This document shows, piece by piece, positions 31,959 to 40,774 of a stretch of DNA of 59,016 nt. Source of the DNA: SIG440 sp045645805 (GTDB taxonomy: Bacteria > Bacillota > Clostridia > Monoglobales > Monoglobaceae); assembly GCA_045645805.1 (NCBI GenBank), contig JAZRJL010000004.1:1-59016 (forward strand), in the 5' to 3' direction. A program made the translations under genes and the position numbers. Position 1 is the first letter of the stretch. Each line of letters starts with the position of its first letter. The notes beneath the pieces were generated by a model. That model had not been told where the DNA came from and did no database searches. It saw only the letters and a program-made list of their open reading frames with translations.

Positions 31959-32891
31959 TTAATAACTTTCTTCAATCTTTTTGTTCATCCAGAAATAGAA
32001 GCATGTTGCAACTAAAAGGATAACAAATATTATAAGACCAAGTGCCATAGCCTGACCGGTTGCTCGGCCGCCGCTGTTGAACGCATACTGATAAAGCTGG
32101 AAGCCAAGCGTTGATGAAGCACCGTTGGGGCCACCACCCGTCATAGTAAGCGGAGCATCCAGTGTCTGGAATATACCAATTACCTGATTTACAAGGTTTA
32201 AAAGCATTGTTGCAGAAAGTGCCGGTCTTGTAACAGTCCATGCCCGCTTAAACATTCCTGCACCATCAAGAATTGCAGCCTCGTAAAGCTCGATACTGGT
32301 ACCCTGCAAGCACGCATAGTAAAGAAGCATTGTGCCGCCCATGCCCTTCCATGTAGCCTGAATAATCAAGCCAATAATTGTGAAATCGGGGTCATTAAGC
32401 CATGTATACGGATTAAAGCCCGTACTTACAAGTATCTGGTTAAGCATACCTGACATATCAGGTGCGTAAATTATCTTCCACATAAGGTAACCAACGATAC
32501 CGGGGATAATAGTAGGAAGATAAATTAAAATTCTGGTTGTAGTTTTGAAATAAACGATTTCGTTTATCATTATTGCAAGTATAACCGGCGGTAAAAAGCC
32601 TATTACCAAAGACCAGAAAGTATACATAAGTGTATTCTTAAGCATTGGTATAAACTGAGAGTGATTGATTACACGTTCAAAGTTATCAAATCCAATAAAC
32701 TCACCAACGGTATACGCATGCATTTTGAAGAATGCCCAAACAGAACCAAGTACCGTAGGGCGCCAAATCATTATGTACATCATAACAACCGTCGGCAAAA
32801 GGAATATCCATCCGGTTATGTCATTGCGTCTTTTTAGTCGTCTTTTGGCAGCAGAATGAGCATCCAAAGTTTTTTTTCTTGAAAGTTTCAT
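31959..32891 (-). CDS. Carbohydrate ABC transporter permease (MalF/CUT1 type)
   Basis: 310 residues, six membrane segments, EAA loop YEAAILDGAGMFKRAWTVTRPAL. It resembles YesP/LplB-type permeases. The N-terminus is Lys/Arg-rich, which is usual for this subunit. It pairs with the downstream permease and with the binding lipoprotein at 33079-34479. The 187-base gap between them holds a strong hairpin that may lower permease expression relative to the binding protein. Confidence 0.93.
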   Translation of the reverse strand: MKLSRKKTLDAHSAAKRRLKRRNDITGWIFLLPTVVMMYIMIWRPTVLGSVWAFFKMHAYTVGEFIGFDNFERVINHSQFIPMLKNTLMYTFWSLVIGFLPPVILAIMINEIVYFKTTTRILIYLPTIIPGIVGYLMWKIIYAPDMSGMLNQILVSTGFNPYTWLNDPDFTIIGLIIQATWKGMGGTMLLYYACLQGTSIELYEAAILDGAGMFKRAWTVTRPALSATMLLNLVNQVIGIFQTLDAPLTMTGGGPNGASSTLGFQLYQYAFNSGGRATGQAMALGLIIFVILLVATCFYFWMNKKIEESY

Positions 32892-33012
32892 TTTGTCTGA
32901 CTTACCTTCTTTCTGTCATTTTCTTTACACTTCTGCACAAGGCATTAAAAGCATTGATGAGGATTCTAAGGTTTTGCCTTTCGTCCCCGTATATATGCCT
33001 TTGTGCAAATTT

Positions 33013-33038
33013 GTAGGGGCGATTTTGTACGCCCCTAC
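33013..33038. repeat. GC-rich hairpin between binding protein and permease
   Basis: GTAGGGGCG (33013-33021) pairs perfectly with CGCCCCTAC (33030-33038), loop ATTTTGTA. In the minus-strand operon it could attenuate or protect mRNA between the binding-protein and permease genes. It resembles the smaller hairpin at 4054-4075. The rest of 32892-33078 holds no gene. Confidence 0.55.
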
Positions 33039-33078
33039 TTGCATTTTACCAAAAGCTTACCGCTTAGCGGCTTACTTT

Positions 33079-34479
33079 TTAATAGTTGTCCAGATAGTCA
33101 TGCTGGTAGTCAGAATTTGCTTTTTCAAGAACTGCTACAACATCTGCATCCTTGTTGTTAATAACTTCCTGGATACACTTGTCAAGAATTCCGTAAAGCT
33201 CCTGAGCACAGATACGTTCTTCAGGACGGATTTCAGCAGGGCAGTTTGTAACAAAGTCGTTGTAAAGCTTGATATGGTTGGGATTTACGTTTGTGTACTT
33301 TTCAATTGTAGCATGCTTCATCTTGAGGTATTCAGAATCTGTTGACCAGATTGAAAGGTCTTTTGTACCAACAAGCTGACCTTCCTCAGCCTGTGTTTTA
33401 TAGCTCTTATCTGTGTTTGCTGTTACTACATCAGTTGCTCTGAAGTCGTAATCCTGTTCAATCCACTTAAGTGCTGCTTTCAGTTGATCCTCTGTTGCAG
33501 TCTTAGGCATCATATAAACACCGCCGCCGAGAAGTGTAACATGCTTTGCAGGACCAGCAGGAAGAGCAATAGCACCCATATTGTTTATATCCATATCATA
33601 CTTAAGAGCATATCTTGAAGCACCGTGCTCGTCGATAAGCATTGCAGCTTCGCCGGTTGCCCACATCTGATATCTCTTATCGTAGTCAACAAGTGAGTCC
33701 TGAGGAAGAACATCATACTTCCATCTAAGGTCCTTTACAAACTGAAGTGCTTCAGCAACCTCGGGGCTGTTGAATACTGCCGTGTATGTACCATCTTCGT
33801 TTTCTTTTACAAATTCGCCGCCAAATGACCAAGCAAGAGGTGTAAAGAGCCAACCGCCAACATTGTTTGTGGTAGACATAGCAAAGCCAGCCTTGCCTGT
33901 TGCTTCCTTGATCTTAACGCAGAATTCAGCAAATTCGTACCAATCCTTGGGCTGTTTGGGTGTGCCGTCTGCATTCATAAGACCAGCCTTTTCAAACATC
34001 TCGATGTTTACCCAAAGGCCAAGAACATATGATGAACGCGGGAATGAGTAAACATTGCCGTCAGGGCTGAGTGCATCAAGAATCTGGGGATTGAGGTTGT
34101 CATAGAAACCGTTTTCCTTGAGCAAATCTGTAATGTCTGCAATATAGCCGGCATTTACAGCAGGGTTAACCTCGGTATATGCTGTATTGAAAAGTGTTGG
34201 AAGCTGACCGCCCGCTGCCTGTGAATAGAAAGCCTTAAGGTCATAATTCCATTCAAGGGGAGTAACAGCAATGTCGGGGTTTGCCGCATGGAAGTTTGCA
34301 AGCTTTTCGTCCCAAGTTGCACGTGCAGGCGTACCTTCTGCAGGATAACCGCCAACTGTGATAACTGTTCTGCCCTGTTCGTCCTTGTCTGATACATCTT
34401 TGCCGCAGCCAACAAATACTGTCACTGCCATTGCAAGACAAAGAACAACTGCAAAAACTCTTTTAAGATTTGTGTTCAT
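33079..34479 (-). CDS. Extracellular sugar-binding lipoprotein of ABC transporter
   Basis: 466 residues. Signal peptide with a lipobox ending VFVGC (Cys about residue 26). The mature part is a type 1 solute-binding fold with GGYPAEGTPARATWDEKLANF and repeated aromatic residues (W at several points) typical of oligosaccharide binders. Preceded by GGAGG and a promoter. It captures a sugar outside the membrane and passes it to the two permeases downstream. Substrate cannot be read from sequence. Confidence 0.9.
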   Translation of the reverse strand: MNTNLKRVFAVVLCLAMAVTVFVGCGKDVSDKDEQGRTVITVGGYPAEGTPARATWDEKLANFHAANPDIAVTPLEWNYDLKAFYSQAAGGQLPTLFNTAYTEVNPAVNAGYIADITDLLKENGFYDNLNPQILDALSPDGNVYSFPRSSYVLGLWVNIEMFEKAGLMNADGTPKQPKDWYEFAEFCVKIKEATGKAGFAMSTTNNVGGWLFTPLAWSFGGEFVKENEDGTYTAVFNSPEVAEALQFVKDLRWKYDVLPQDSLVDYDKRYQMWATGEAAMLIDEHGASRYALKYDMDINNMGAIALPAGPAKHVTLLGGGVYMMPKTATEDQLKAALKWIEQDYDFRATDVVTANTDKSYKTQAEEGQLVGTKDLSIWSTDSEYLKMKHATIEKYTNVNPNHIKLYNDFVTNCPAEIRPEERICAQELYGILDKCIQEVINNKDADVVAVLEKANSDYQHDYLDNY

Positions 34480-34606
34480 AAAGTTTCCCTCCTGGATTTT
34501 TGTGTTTTAACACATTTATTTTAAATTTTAATTTTTTTACAGAAATTGATAAAGCATATTTTACAGTTATATGTACTTTTAGTGCTTTTTACTAACTTAT
34601 GAAATT

Positions 34607-34635
34607 ATTATAACAGTAATTCTGCCAAACGCCAA
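34607..34635 (-). promoter_or_regulatory. Promoter of the sugar ABC operon
   Basis: On the minus strand TTGGCG (34635-34630), 17 bases, TATAAT (34612-34607). It gives a leader of about 120 bases to the ATG at 34479. No clear catabolite-repression (cre) site was seen. The 324-base gap 34480-34803 otherwise holds only the hslO terminator. Confidence 0.6.
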
Positions 34636-34732
34636 GAGTTTTTTGTGCAAAAATGACATTTTTTTCTAAAACTTTTAAGGTTTGTTTGTTTACTAAGTAC
34701 ACGTTACAATATTCCAACAAGGCAAAATAAAC

Positions 34733-34768
34733 AAAAAGCCCTGTAAGCATTGAAAACAGTGGCTTTTT
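34733..34768 (-). terminator. Terminator after hslO
   Basis: AAAAAGCCCTGT (34733-34744) pairs with ACAG-T-GGCTTTTT (34756-34768, one bulge); on the minus strand it is followed by GTTTATTTT. It ends the hslO transcript (stop at 34804). Confidence 0.75.
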
Positions 34769-34803
34769 ATATATTAATATTCAATTTTTACAAATTCACA
34801 TTT

Positions 34804-35688
34804 TTACCTTTTGGCTTTGTTCAACATATCCAAAAGGGCATTTTTGTCATAGACATATGCCTTGTTGCAAAACTGACAGACAATCTCCGCCTCGCCCTGC
34901 TCATCAATTATATCCTGTATTTCCTTCTTTCCAAGACTTACTATCGCACGCTGCATACGTTCATCACAACAGTCACATATATATTCAACCTCGCTATTTT
35001 CAAGAATATCAACCTCAAAGTCCTTAAGAACCTCACGGATAATATCCTCATTGCTCATTCCTTTTTCAAACATAGCTGTAACGCTTTTAATGTTTTCTGC
35101 CGACTTCTCAAACTTCTTGAGGTTAAACTCATCACAGTCAGGCATAATCTGCACTATAAATCCGCCTGCCTGCTTCACCGTATAGTCTCTGTCAACAAGA
35201 ACGCCCAAAGCAACAAGACTTGGAACCTGCTCAGACTGTGCGTAATAAAAAGCAATATCATCGCCTATTTCACCTGTCTGTATGGGGACCTGACCAATAT
35301 AAGGTTCTTTCATTTTAAGGTCCTTCACCACGCTAAGATACCCGTTTTTGCCAACTCCACCACCTACATCAATCTTGCCAATACGATTGAGCGGAAGGTC
35401 TGCAACAGGATTTTCAACATAACCCTTAACCTCGCCCTTTGAATTTGCAACAGCCAGAATTCTGCCCAAAGGCCCGTTGCCGTGAAGTTGAAGGGTGAGA
35501 GAGCTATCCTCCTCCTTCATCATACTGCCCATAATCACAGCCCCTGTCAGAAGTCTACCAAGAGCTGCCGTTGCAAGAGGCATTGTGCTGTGAAACTTTT
35601 GAGCTGCTGAAACAATGTTTTTTGAATTTACGGCATATATACGGATAAGTCCGTTTGATGTAACCGCCTTTGTTAATATGTCTTTCAT
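34804..35688 (-). CDS. hslO: Hsp33 redox-regulated chaperone
   Basis: 294 residues. The N-terminal chaperone core (RIYAVNSKNIVSAA, GPLGRILAVANSKGEVKGYV) is followed by the zinc centre CDCCDERM...CQFCNKAYVYD near the C-terminus, whose four cysteines form disulfides on oxidation and switch the chaperone on. Cytoplasmic holdase for unfolded proteins under oxidative stress. Start has AAAGG upstream. Confidence 0.95.
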   Translation of the reverse strand: MKDILTKAVTSNGLIRIYAVNSKNIVSAAQKFHSTMPLATAALGRLLTGAVIMGSMMKEEDSSLTLQLHGNGPLGRILAVANSKGEVKGYVENPVADLPLNRIGKIDVGGGVGKNGYLSVVKDLKMKEPYIGQVPIQTGEIGDDIAFYYAQSEQVPSLVALGVLVDRDYTVKQAGGFIVQIMPDCDEFNLKKFEKSAENIKSVTAMFEKGMSNEDIIREVLKDFEVDILENSEVEYICDCCDERMQRAIVSLGKKEIQDIIDEQGEAEIVCQFCNKAYVYDKNALLDMLNKAKR

Positions 35689-35713
35689 ACTATTTACCTT
35701 TCTTCTCTACGAA

Positions 35714-35743
35714 AAAATCGACCCACCGCAATGAGTCGATTTT
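35714..35743 (-). terminator. Terminator after the cold-shock gene
   Basis: AAAATCGAC (35714-35722) pairs with GTCGATTTT (35735-35743); on the minus strand it is followed by TTTTTTC. It closes the csp transcript. Confidence 0.75.
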
Positions 35744-35780
35744 AAGTCTATTTTGTGATCGTTTAAATATATTAAAAGGA

Positions 35781-35981
35781 TTACACGCGTGTAACGTTTG
35801 CTGCCTGCGGTCCTTTAGCTCCTTCTACAACCTCAAATTCAACTTCTGCGCCTTCTTCAAGAGTTTTGTAACCATCCATTGCGATAGCTGAAAAATGAAC
35901 AAATACATCTGTTCCTTCTTCACTTTCAATGAAACCGAAACCCTTCTCGGCGTTAAACCATTTTACCTTACCTTTTTGCAT
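35781..35981 (-). CDS. csp: Cold-shock protein (CSD family)
   Basis: 66 residues from the ATG at 35981, after GGAGG. RNP1 KGFGFIE and RNP2 VFVHFSAI are intact in a GKVKWFNAEKGFGFI frame. It binds single-stranded RNA/DNA as a chaperone for mRNA. Single-gene unit, with a terminator downstream; the leader is short, so a classic cold-shock thermosensing leader is not evident. Confidence 0.95.
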   Translation of the reverse strand: MQKGKVKWFNAEKGFGFIESEEGTDVFVHFSAIAMDGYKTLEEGAEVEFEVVEGAKGPQAANVTRV

Positions 35982-36051
35982 AATTTGTCCCTCCAATTCC
36001 GGTCAGTTTGTGTTGACCACGCGATAAGTATATCACTTAACCCCCGATATG

Positions 36052-36795
36052 TCAACCCATTTTTTGGGAAATTACGAAAAAAACACGTTCATCATTGTCG
36101 GATGCTGTCGTAAATTCAAAGGGCTTGTAAGTCCCTGACACCTCAAGACCACTGTCCCCCGCAAGACTTAAAATTTCTTCTGTTGAATATGCCCTTTCCT
36201 CCTGAAACTCATCAAATCTCACATAACTTCCATCAGGCTGACAGCAAAAAAAGTTCAGATCAAACTCGCAAATTTTTGTCTCATCAGAATATTCACTTTG
36301 CCACACATAATATACTTCCTCATCCTCATATACATATGTATTTCCACCAAGGACTTCTTTTAACTTGTACTCGGTATTGAGGTCAAAAATCATTATCCCC
36401 CCCGGATTGAGATAGTTTTTAACAAGCTTAAAAAGCTGCCTTACCTCCTCAGGGTCGGTCAGATAATTTATCCCGTCAAGAGCACACACAATTGCATCAA
36501 CAGTGCCATAAAGTTCCATTTTACACATATCCTGATTAAGAAACAGTATGTCAAGCCCCTCATTTTTTGCCTTATCCCTTGCAATATTAAGCATCTCGCA
36601 GGATAAATCAAGACCTATCATATCATAACCGCGTTTTGCCATAGGAATAGTTATATTTCCCGTTCCGCAGCCAAGGTCAAGTACAAGGTTCGGCTTGATA
36701 CCGTATTTTTCAAATATTTTTTCGTAATAGTCAACAAAAGCCTCATAATCTGCATCCTGAAGCCTGTCGTAGACCTGTGCAAAATCATTATACAT
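36052..36795 (-). CDS. SAM-dependent methyltransferase, class I (YqeM-like)
   Basis: 247 residues. Motif I is VLDLGCGTGNITIPMAKRGYD, followed by GLDLSCEML and the acidic motif IVCALDGINYL, all of a Rossmann methyltransferase. The substrate is unknown; the start and spacing resemble B. subtilis YqeM. It is 15 bases downstream of pcrA and probably co-transcribed with it. Confidence 0.88.
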   Translation of the reverse strand: MYNDFAQVYDRLQDADYEAFVDYYEKIFEKYGIKPNLVLDLGCGTGNITIPMAKRGYDMIGLDLSCEMLNIARDKAKNEGLDILFLNQDMCKMELYGTVDAIVCALDGINYLTDPEEVRQLFKLVKNYLNPGGIMIFDLNTEYKLKEVLGGNTYVYEDEEVYYVWQSEYSDETKICEFDLNFFCCQPDGSYVRFDEFQEERAYSTEEILSLAGDSGLEVSGTYKPFEFTTASDNDERVFFVISQKMG

Positions 36796-36810
36796 ATACT
36801 TACCCCTTAA

Positions 36811-39174
36811 CTAAATCTTTTCAAGCTTAACATATGCCGCCATAAGATTCTTTTCACCAACATCATCAAACTTGACTTTAAGAAACATATCCGCGCCCAA
36901 AGCCTTCGCCTCAAGCACTGTACCTTCACCAAACTTGCGATGCAAAACTCTGTCACCTGCTGCAAAATCCATATTTCCCGCAGCCTCCTGTGCAAGTTTT
37001 GGCTGAGACGGCACTGTTTTAAATGCCGAGGTATCCATTTGTGGTTTTTTGTATGAAACCGCCTCAAAAGCCGTTTCAGCAAAGGTCTGACATTTTTCTT
37101 CGCTGATAAACTCCTTGGGTATTTCCTTTAGAAATCTCGATTTCATATTGTTTCTTGTTGAGCCAAACATCGTACGACAATTTGTATGGGTAAGAAACAG
37201 TTTTTCCTTTGCACGGGTTATACCAACATAGCAAAGACGACGTTCCTCTTCCATTTCCTCCTCGGTATTCATTGACCTCATCCCGGGAAAAATTCCCTCC
37301 TCCATACCAACCAGAAAAACATTTTTAAATTCAAGACCTTTAGCACTGTGCAGTGTCATAAGTGTTACTGTTTCCTGTGCCTCGTCAAAGCTATCAATAT
37401 CCGCTACAAGGGATATATTTTCAAGAAGGTTTTCAAGCAAACATTCGGGGTCGTCCTTTACTGTTTCGTGTACCATTGAAACAAATTCCTTAAGGTTTTC
37501 AATTCTGGTACGGTTTTCAACCGTATCCTCTGCCTCAAGTGCCGACATCATTCCCGAATCGTATATTACCGACTTCACAAACTCTACAAGACCCTCGCCG
37601 GGGGCAATTTTCTCGCTCATAGAATTTATCAATTCAGCAAATGTCTTAAGCTTTGCCGCCGCTCTTGAAAGCTCGGAATAGTTTTCTGCAGAAAGTGCAA
37701 CATCAAAAGCACTTATTCCATATTCCTCGGCAAGTCTCAAAACCTTGTCAACAGTTGTATCACCGATACCTCTTTTAGGTTCATTGACAATTCGGCCGAA
37801 CGCAACATTGTCGGTTTTGTTCTGAATAAGTCTTAAATATGACGTCAAATCCTTGATTTCCTTGCGGTCATAGAATCTTAAGCCACCAAAAACCTTATAT
37901 GGAATTGCATTTCTTAAAAGCGTATCTTCCACCACTCGGGACTCGGCATTCATACGGTAAAGAACAGCATAGTCATTAAAAGACCCCACATCTTTGCGAA
38001 GCTCCTGAATTTTATCGGCAATATATTTTGCCTCATCGTGTTCGTTGCTTGCGTTATAGACTGTTACCAGCTCGCCCGAACCGTTCTGTGTCCACAATTT
38101 CTTGGGTTTTCTGCCGCGGTTGTTTGCAATTACACCATTTGCAGCATTCAGAATATTCTGGGTACTGCGGTAATTTTCCTCAAGCTTGATTGTTTTTGAG
38201 TTTTCAAACTCATCTTCAAACCCGAGTATGTTAGAAATATCTGCACCACGGAATTTATAAATACTCTGGTCATCATCACCAACAACACAAATATTTTTAT
38301 ACCCACCTGCAAGAAGGCTTACAAGTCTGTACTGTGCGTGATTGGTATCCTGATACTCGTCAACAAGTATGTATCTGAATTTCTGCTGATAATATTCAAG
38401 CACGTCGGGATTTTCCTCAAAAAGCTTGACTGTGCACATAATCAAGTCGTCAAAGTCAAGAGCATTATATTTTTTCAGCCGCTCCTGATAAATTTTGTAG
38501 ACTCTTGCAACAATTGATTTATAGAAGTCTGTTTTGAATATACCTGCATATTCATCGGGATATATAAGCTCGTTCTTTGCCTGACTTATTGCACCGCCTA
38601 TCGCCTTTGGGGTAAACTCCTTGCTGTCAATATTGAGGTCCTTCATACATTCCTTGATAAGGGTCTGACTGTCAGAGGTATCAAAAATTACAAAGTTCTT
38701 TTCAAAGCCAAGACGGTCAATATCTCGTCGTAAAAATCTTACACATGAGGAATGGAATGTTGACGCCCACACATCCTCACCCGTTTTGCCAAGCTTTGCC
38801 GAAAGTCTTGACTTCAGCTCTGCCGCAGCCTTGTTGGTAAAGGTTATTGCCAGTATATTGTATGAGCTTACCGGGTCTTTTGAAAGGTATTTCATAAAGT
38901 CAGGCGGAAGCTCGTCAATCTCACCCTTTGCATACCACTCAAGAATTTCAAGCTCCTCCTCAGACAAATCCTTTGGAATTTCTGTATCAAAATATGCTCT
39001 GCCGTATATCATAAGGTGAGCAATCTTGTGTATTATAACCGTTGTTTTGCCCGAACCCGCTCCTGCAATTACAAGCAGAGGACCCTCAGTATTGACTACT
39101 GCCTCAAACTGCTTATCATTTAAATTGCTCCAACTGTTTCTAATTATATTTTTCCTTATATCACTAAAATTCAT
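36811..39174 (-). CDS. pcrA: ATP-dependent DNA helicase PcrA/UvrD
   Basis: 787 residues. Motif I AGAGSGKT (residues about 38-45), motif II DEYQDTN, motif III GDDDQSIYKFRGA, IV EENYRS, V TLHSAKGLEFKNVFLVGMEEG, VI VGITRAKEKL. An insertion of about 50 residues after motif I contains the acidic stretch DLSEEELEILEW. The C-terminal 70 residues include a Tudor-like region (GDRVLHRKFGEG). A 3'-5' helicase used in repair and plasmid replication. AGGA lies before the ATG. Confidence 0.96.
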   Translation of the reverse strand: MNFSDIRKNIIRNSWSNLNDKQFEAVVNTEGPLLVIAGAGSGKTTVIIHKIAHLMIYGRAYFDTEIPKDLSEEELEILEWYAKGEIDELPPDFMKYLSKDPVSSYNILAITFTNKAAAELKSRLSAKLGKTGEDVWASTFHSSCVRFLRRDIDRLGFEKNFVIFDTSDSQTLIKECMKDLNIDSKEFTPKAIGGAISQAKNELIYPDEYAGIFKTDFYKSIVARVYKIYQERLKKYNALDFDDLIMCTVKLFEENPDVLEYYQQKFRYILVDEYQDTNHAQYRLVSLLAGGYKNICVVGDDDQSIYKFRGADISNILGFEDEFENSKTIKLEENYRSTQNILNAANGVIANNRGRKPKKLWTQNGSGELVTVYNASNEHDEAKYIADKIQELRKDVGSFNDYAVLYRMNAESRVVEDTLLRNAIPYKVFGGLRFYDRKEIKDLTSYLRLIQNKTDNVAFGRIVNEPKRGIGDTTVDKVLRLAEEYGISAFDVALSAENYSELSRAAAKLKTFAELINSMSEKIAPGEGLVEFVKSVIYDSGMMSALEAEDTVENRTRIENLKEFVSMVHETVKDDPECLLENLLENISLVADIDSFDEAQETVTLMTLHSAKGLEFKNVFLVGMEEGIFPGMRSMNTEEEMEEERRLCYVGITRAKEKLFLTHTNCRTMFGSTRNNMKSRFLKEIPKEFISEEKCQTFAETAFEAVSYKKPQMDTSAFKTVPSQPKLAQEAAGNMDFAAGDRVLHRKFGEGTVLEAKALGADMFLKVKFDDVGEKNLMAAYVKLEKI

Positions 39175-39188
39175 AGCTATTTTCCTTT

Positions 39189-40244
39189 TTAATTACAAAT
39201 AATTCCGCCACCCACAACGATTTCAGGCTCGCAAATATCATAAAACACCACCGCCTGTCCGGGTGTAACTGCACGTTGAGGCTCTTCAAACATAACTCTT
39301 ACTCTATCCTCAGCCTCAGGTATAACCGTTGCCTTTCCCGGTTTTGCACTGTACCTCACCTTTGCAAGGACATCCACAGGCTTTTCAAGTCGGTCAAATG
39401 GAATAAAATTAAGCTTGCCAGCAAAAAGCTCTGACGAAAACTCTGTGCCTTTTTCACCCAGGACTACCTGATTTTTTTCAGCATCTATTTTTGTTACAAA
39501 CATAGGCTTACCAAAGGTTACACCAAGACCTTTCCGCTGACCGATTGTGTAGTTTATGATTCCCTGATGTCTGCCCAAGATATTGCCGTCTGCATCAACA
39601 AAATCACCATCCGGACATTTTTCACCTGAGTACTTTTCAATATAACTTATATAGTCATCATCGGGAACAAAGCAGATTTCCATACTGTCTGCCTTGTCGG
39701 CAATATCAAAGCCAAGCTCTTGTGCAATCTTTCGTGTTTCATCCTTGTTTTGAAGCTCACCAAGGGGCATAATCGTCTTTGACAGTTGTTTTTGATTAAG
39801 CGAATAAAGTGCATAGGTCTGGTCCTTTTTTGATGCTGCCGCACCCTTGAGCAAATATCTACCTGATGCTTTGTCAAATTCAATACGAGCGTAATGTCCT
39901 GTTGCAATTTTTTTTGCACCAAGACTTTCAGCAAAGCTTTGCATTGCATCAAACTTGAGAAAACGGTTGCACACAATGCAAGGGTTTGGAGTTCTGCCGT
40001 TTTGATATTCCGAAACAAAATAATCAATTACTTTGCTTTTAAACTCGTCTCTGAAATCAGCTGTGTAATGAGCAATTCCTAATTTTTCACAAACAGCCTT
40101 TGCATCTCTTGCACCACTGCCGTCGTTTTCACAAAGCAGCATTGTTATTCCAATAACCTCAAAGCCTTGATTTTTAAGAAGTGCTGCCGCTACGCTTGAG
40201 TCAACACCCCCCGACATACCTATTGCAATTTTTTGTTTTTCCAT
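39189..40244 (-). CDS. mnmA: tRNA-specific 2-thiouridylase MnmA
   Basis: 351 residues from the ATG at 40244. PP-loop SGGVDSS at residues 11-17, catalytic Cys in NPCIVCN and in MEICFVP, with DKADSMEI before it. It puts sulfur on U34 of tRNA, taking it from the cysteine desulfurase encoded two genes upstream. A weak ribosome site: the ATG lies just past a hairpin with T-tract, so initiation may depend on readthrough. The 15-base gap to pcrA suggests co-transcription. Confidence 0.94.
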   Translation of the reverse strand: MEKQKIAIGMSGGVDSSVAAALLKNQGFEVIGITMLLCENDGSGARDAKAVCEKLGIAHYTADFRDEFKSKVIDYFVSEYQNGRTPNPCIVCNRFLKFDAMQSFAESLGAKKIATGHYARIEFDKASGRYLLKGAAASKKDQTYALYSLNQKQLSKTIMPLGELQNKDETRKIAQELGFDIADKADSMEICFVPDDDYISYIEKYSGEKCPDGDFVDADGNILGRHQGIINYTIGQRKGLGVTFGKPMFVTKIDAEKNQVVLGEKGTEFSSELFAGKLNFIPFDRLEKPVDVLAKVRYSAKPGKATVIPEAEDRVRVMFEEPQRAVTPGQAVVFYDICEPEIVVGGGIICN

Positions 40245-40256
40245 AATTATTGTTTT

Positions 40257-40289
40257 AAAAAGACCGACGCACTTGGTGCCGGTCTTTTT
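40257..40289 (-). terminator. Terminator or attenuator between iscU and mnmA
   Basis: AAAAAGACCG (40257-40266) pairs with CGGTCTTTTT (40280-40289), followed on the minus strand by a T-run that lies 12 bases from the mnmA ATG. It either ends the iscSU transcript or tunes mnmA expression. Confidence 0.7.
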
Positions 40290-40304
40290 ACCTTTCAAAT
40301 AGGA

Positions 40305-40751
40305 TTATTCTTCTTCGTGATGGTGTCCGTGACAACATTCACAGTTGCCGTTGCAGCCAACAATGCCTGTGGGGTCAATACCCTGACGGTTGTAGTAATC
40401 TGCAATAGCAGAATGTATTGCCTCCTGAGCAAGATTTGAACAATGCATTTTTACGGGAGGAAGTCCGTCAAGAGCCTCAGCAACTGCAACATTTGTAATC
40501 GCAAGTGCCTCATCAATAGTCTTGCCCTTAACCATTTCGGTTGCCATGCTTGAGGTTGCAACTGCCGCACCGCAGCCAAAGGTCTTGAATTTTACTTCTT
40601 CAATCACCTTTGAATCATCATCAATTTTCATATAAATCTTCATAATATCGCCGCATTTGGGGTTACCAACCTGACCTACGGCGTTTGCATCTTCTATTTC
40701 GCCCACGTTTCTTGGGTTTGAAAAGTGGTCCATTACCTTTTCACTATACAT
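40305..40751 (-). CDS. iscU: Iron-sulfur scaffold protein IscU/NifU
   Basis: 148 residues. The three conserved cysteines are in GNPKCGD, FGCGAA and HCSNLA. The C-terminus carries an extra Cys/His tail (NGNCECCHGHHHEEE) not part of the standard core, a possible metal-binding site. Follows iscS with 23 bases between. It builds the cluster with sulfur from IscS. Confidence 0.95.
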   Translation of the reverse strand: MYSEKVMDHFSNPRNVGEIEDANAVGQVGNPKCGDIMKIYMKIDDDSKVIEEVKFKTFGCGAAVATSSMATEMVKGKTIDEALAITNVAVAEALDGLPPVKMHCSNLAQEAIHSAIADYYNRQGIDPTGIVGCNGNCECCHGHHHEEE

Positions 40752-40774
40752 ATCTTTTGTCTTCCTTTCCTAAA

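Noticed and set aside
39189..40298. Longer start for mnmA at 40298
   Set aside because: It would translate the terminator hairpin at 40257-40289 and add residues not seen in MnmA.
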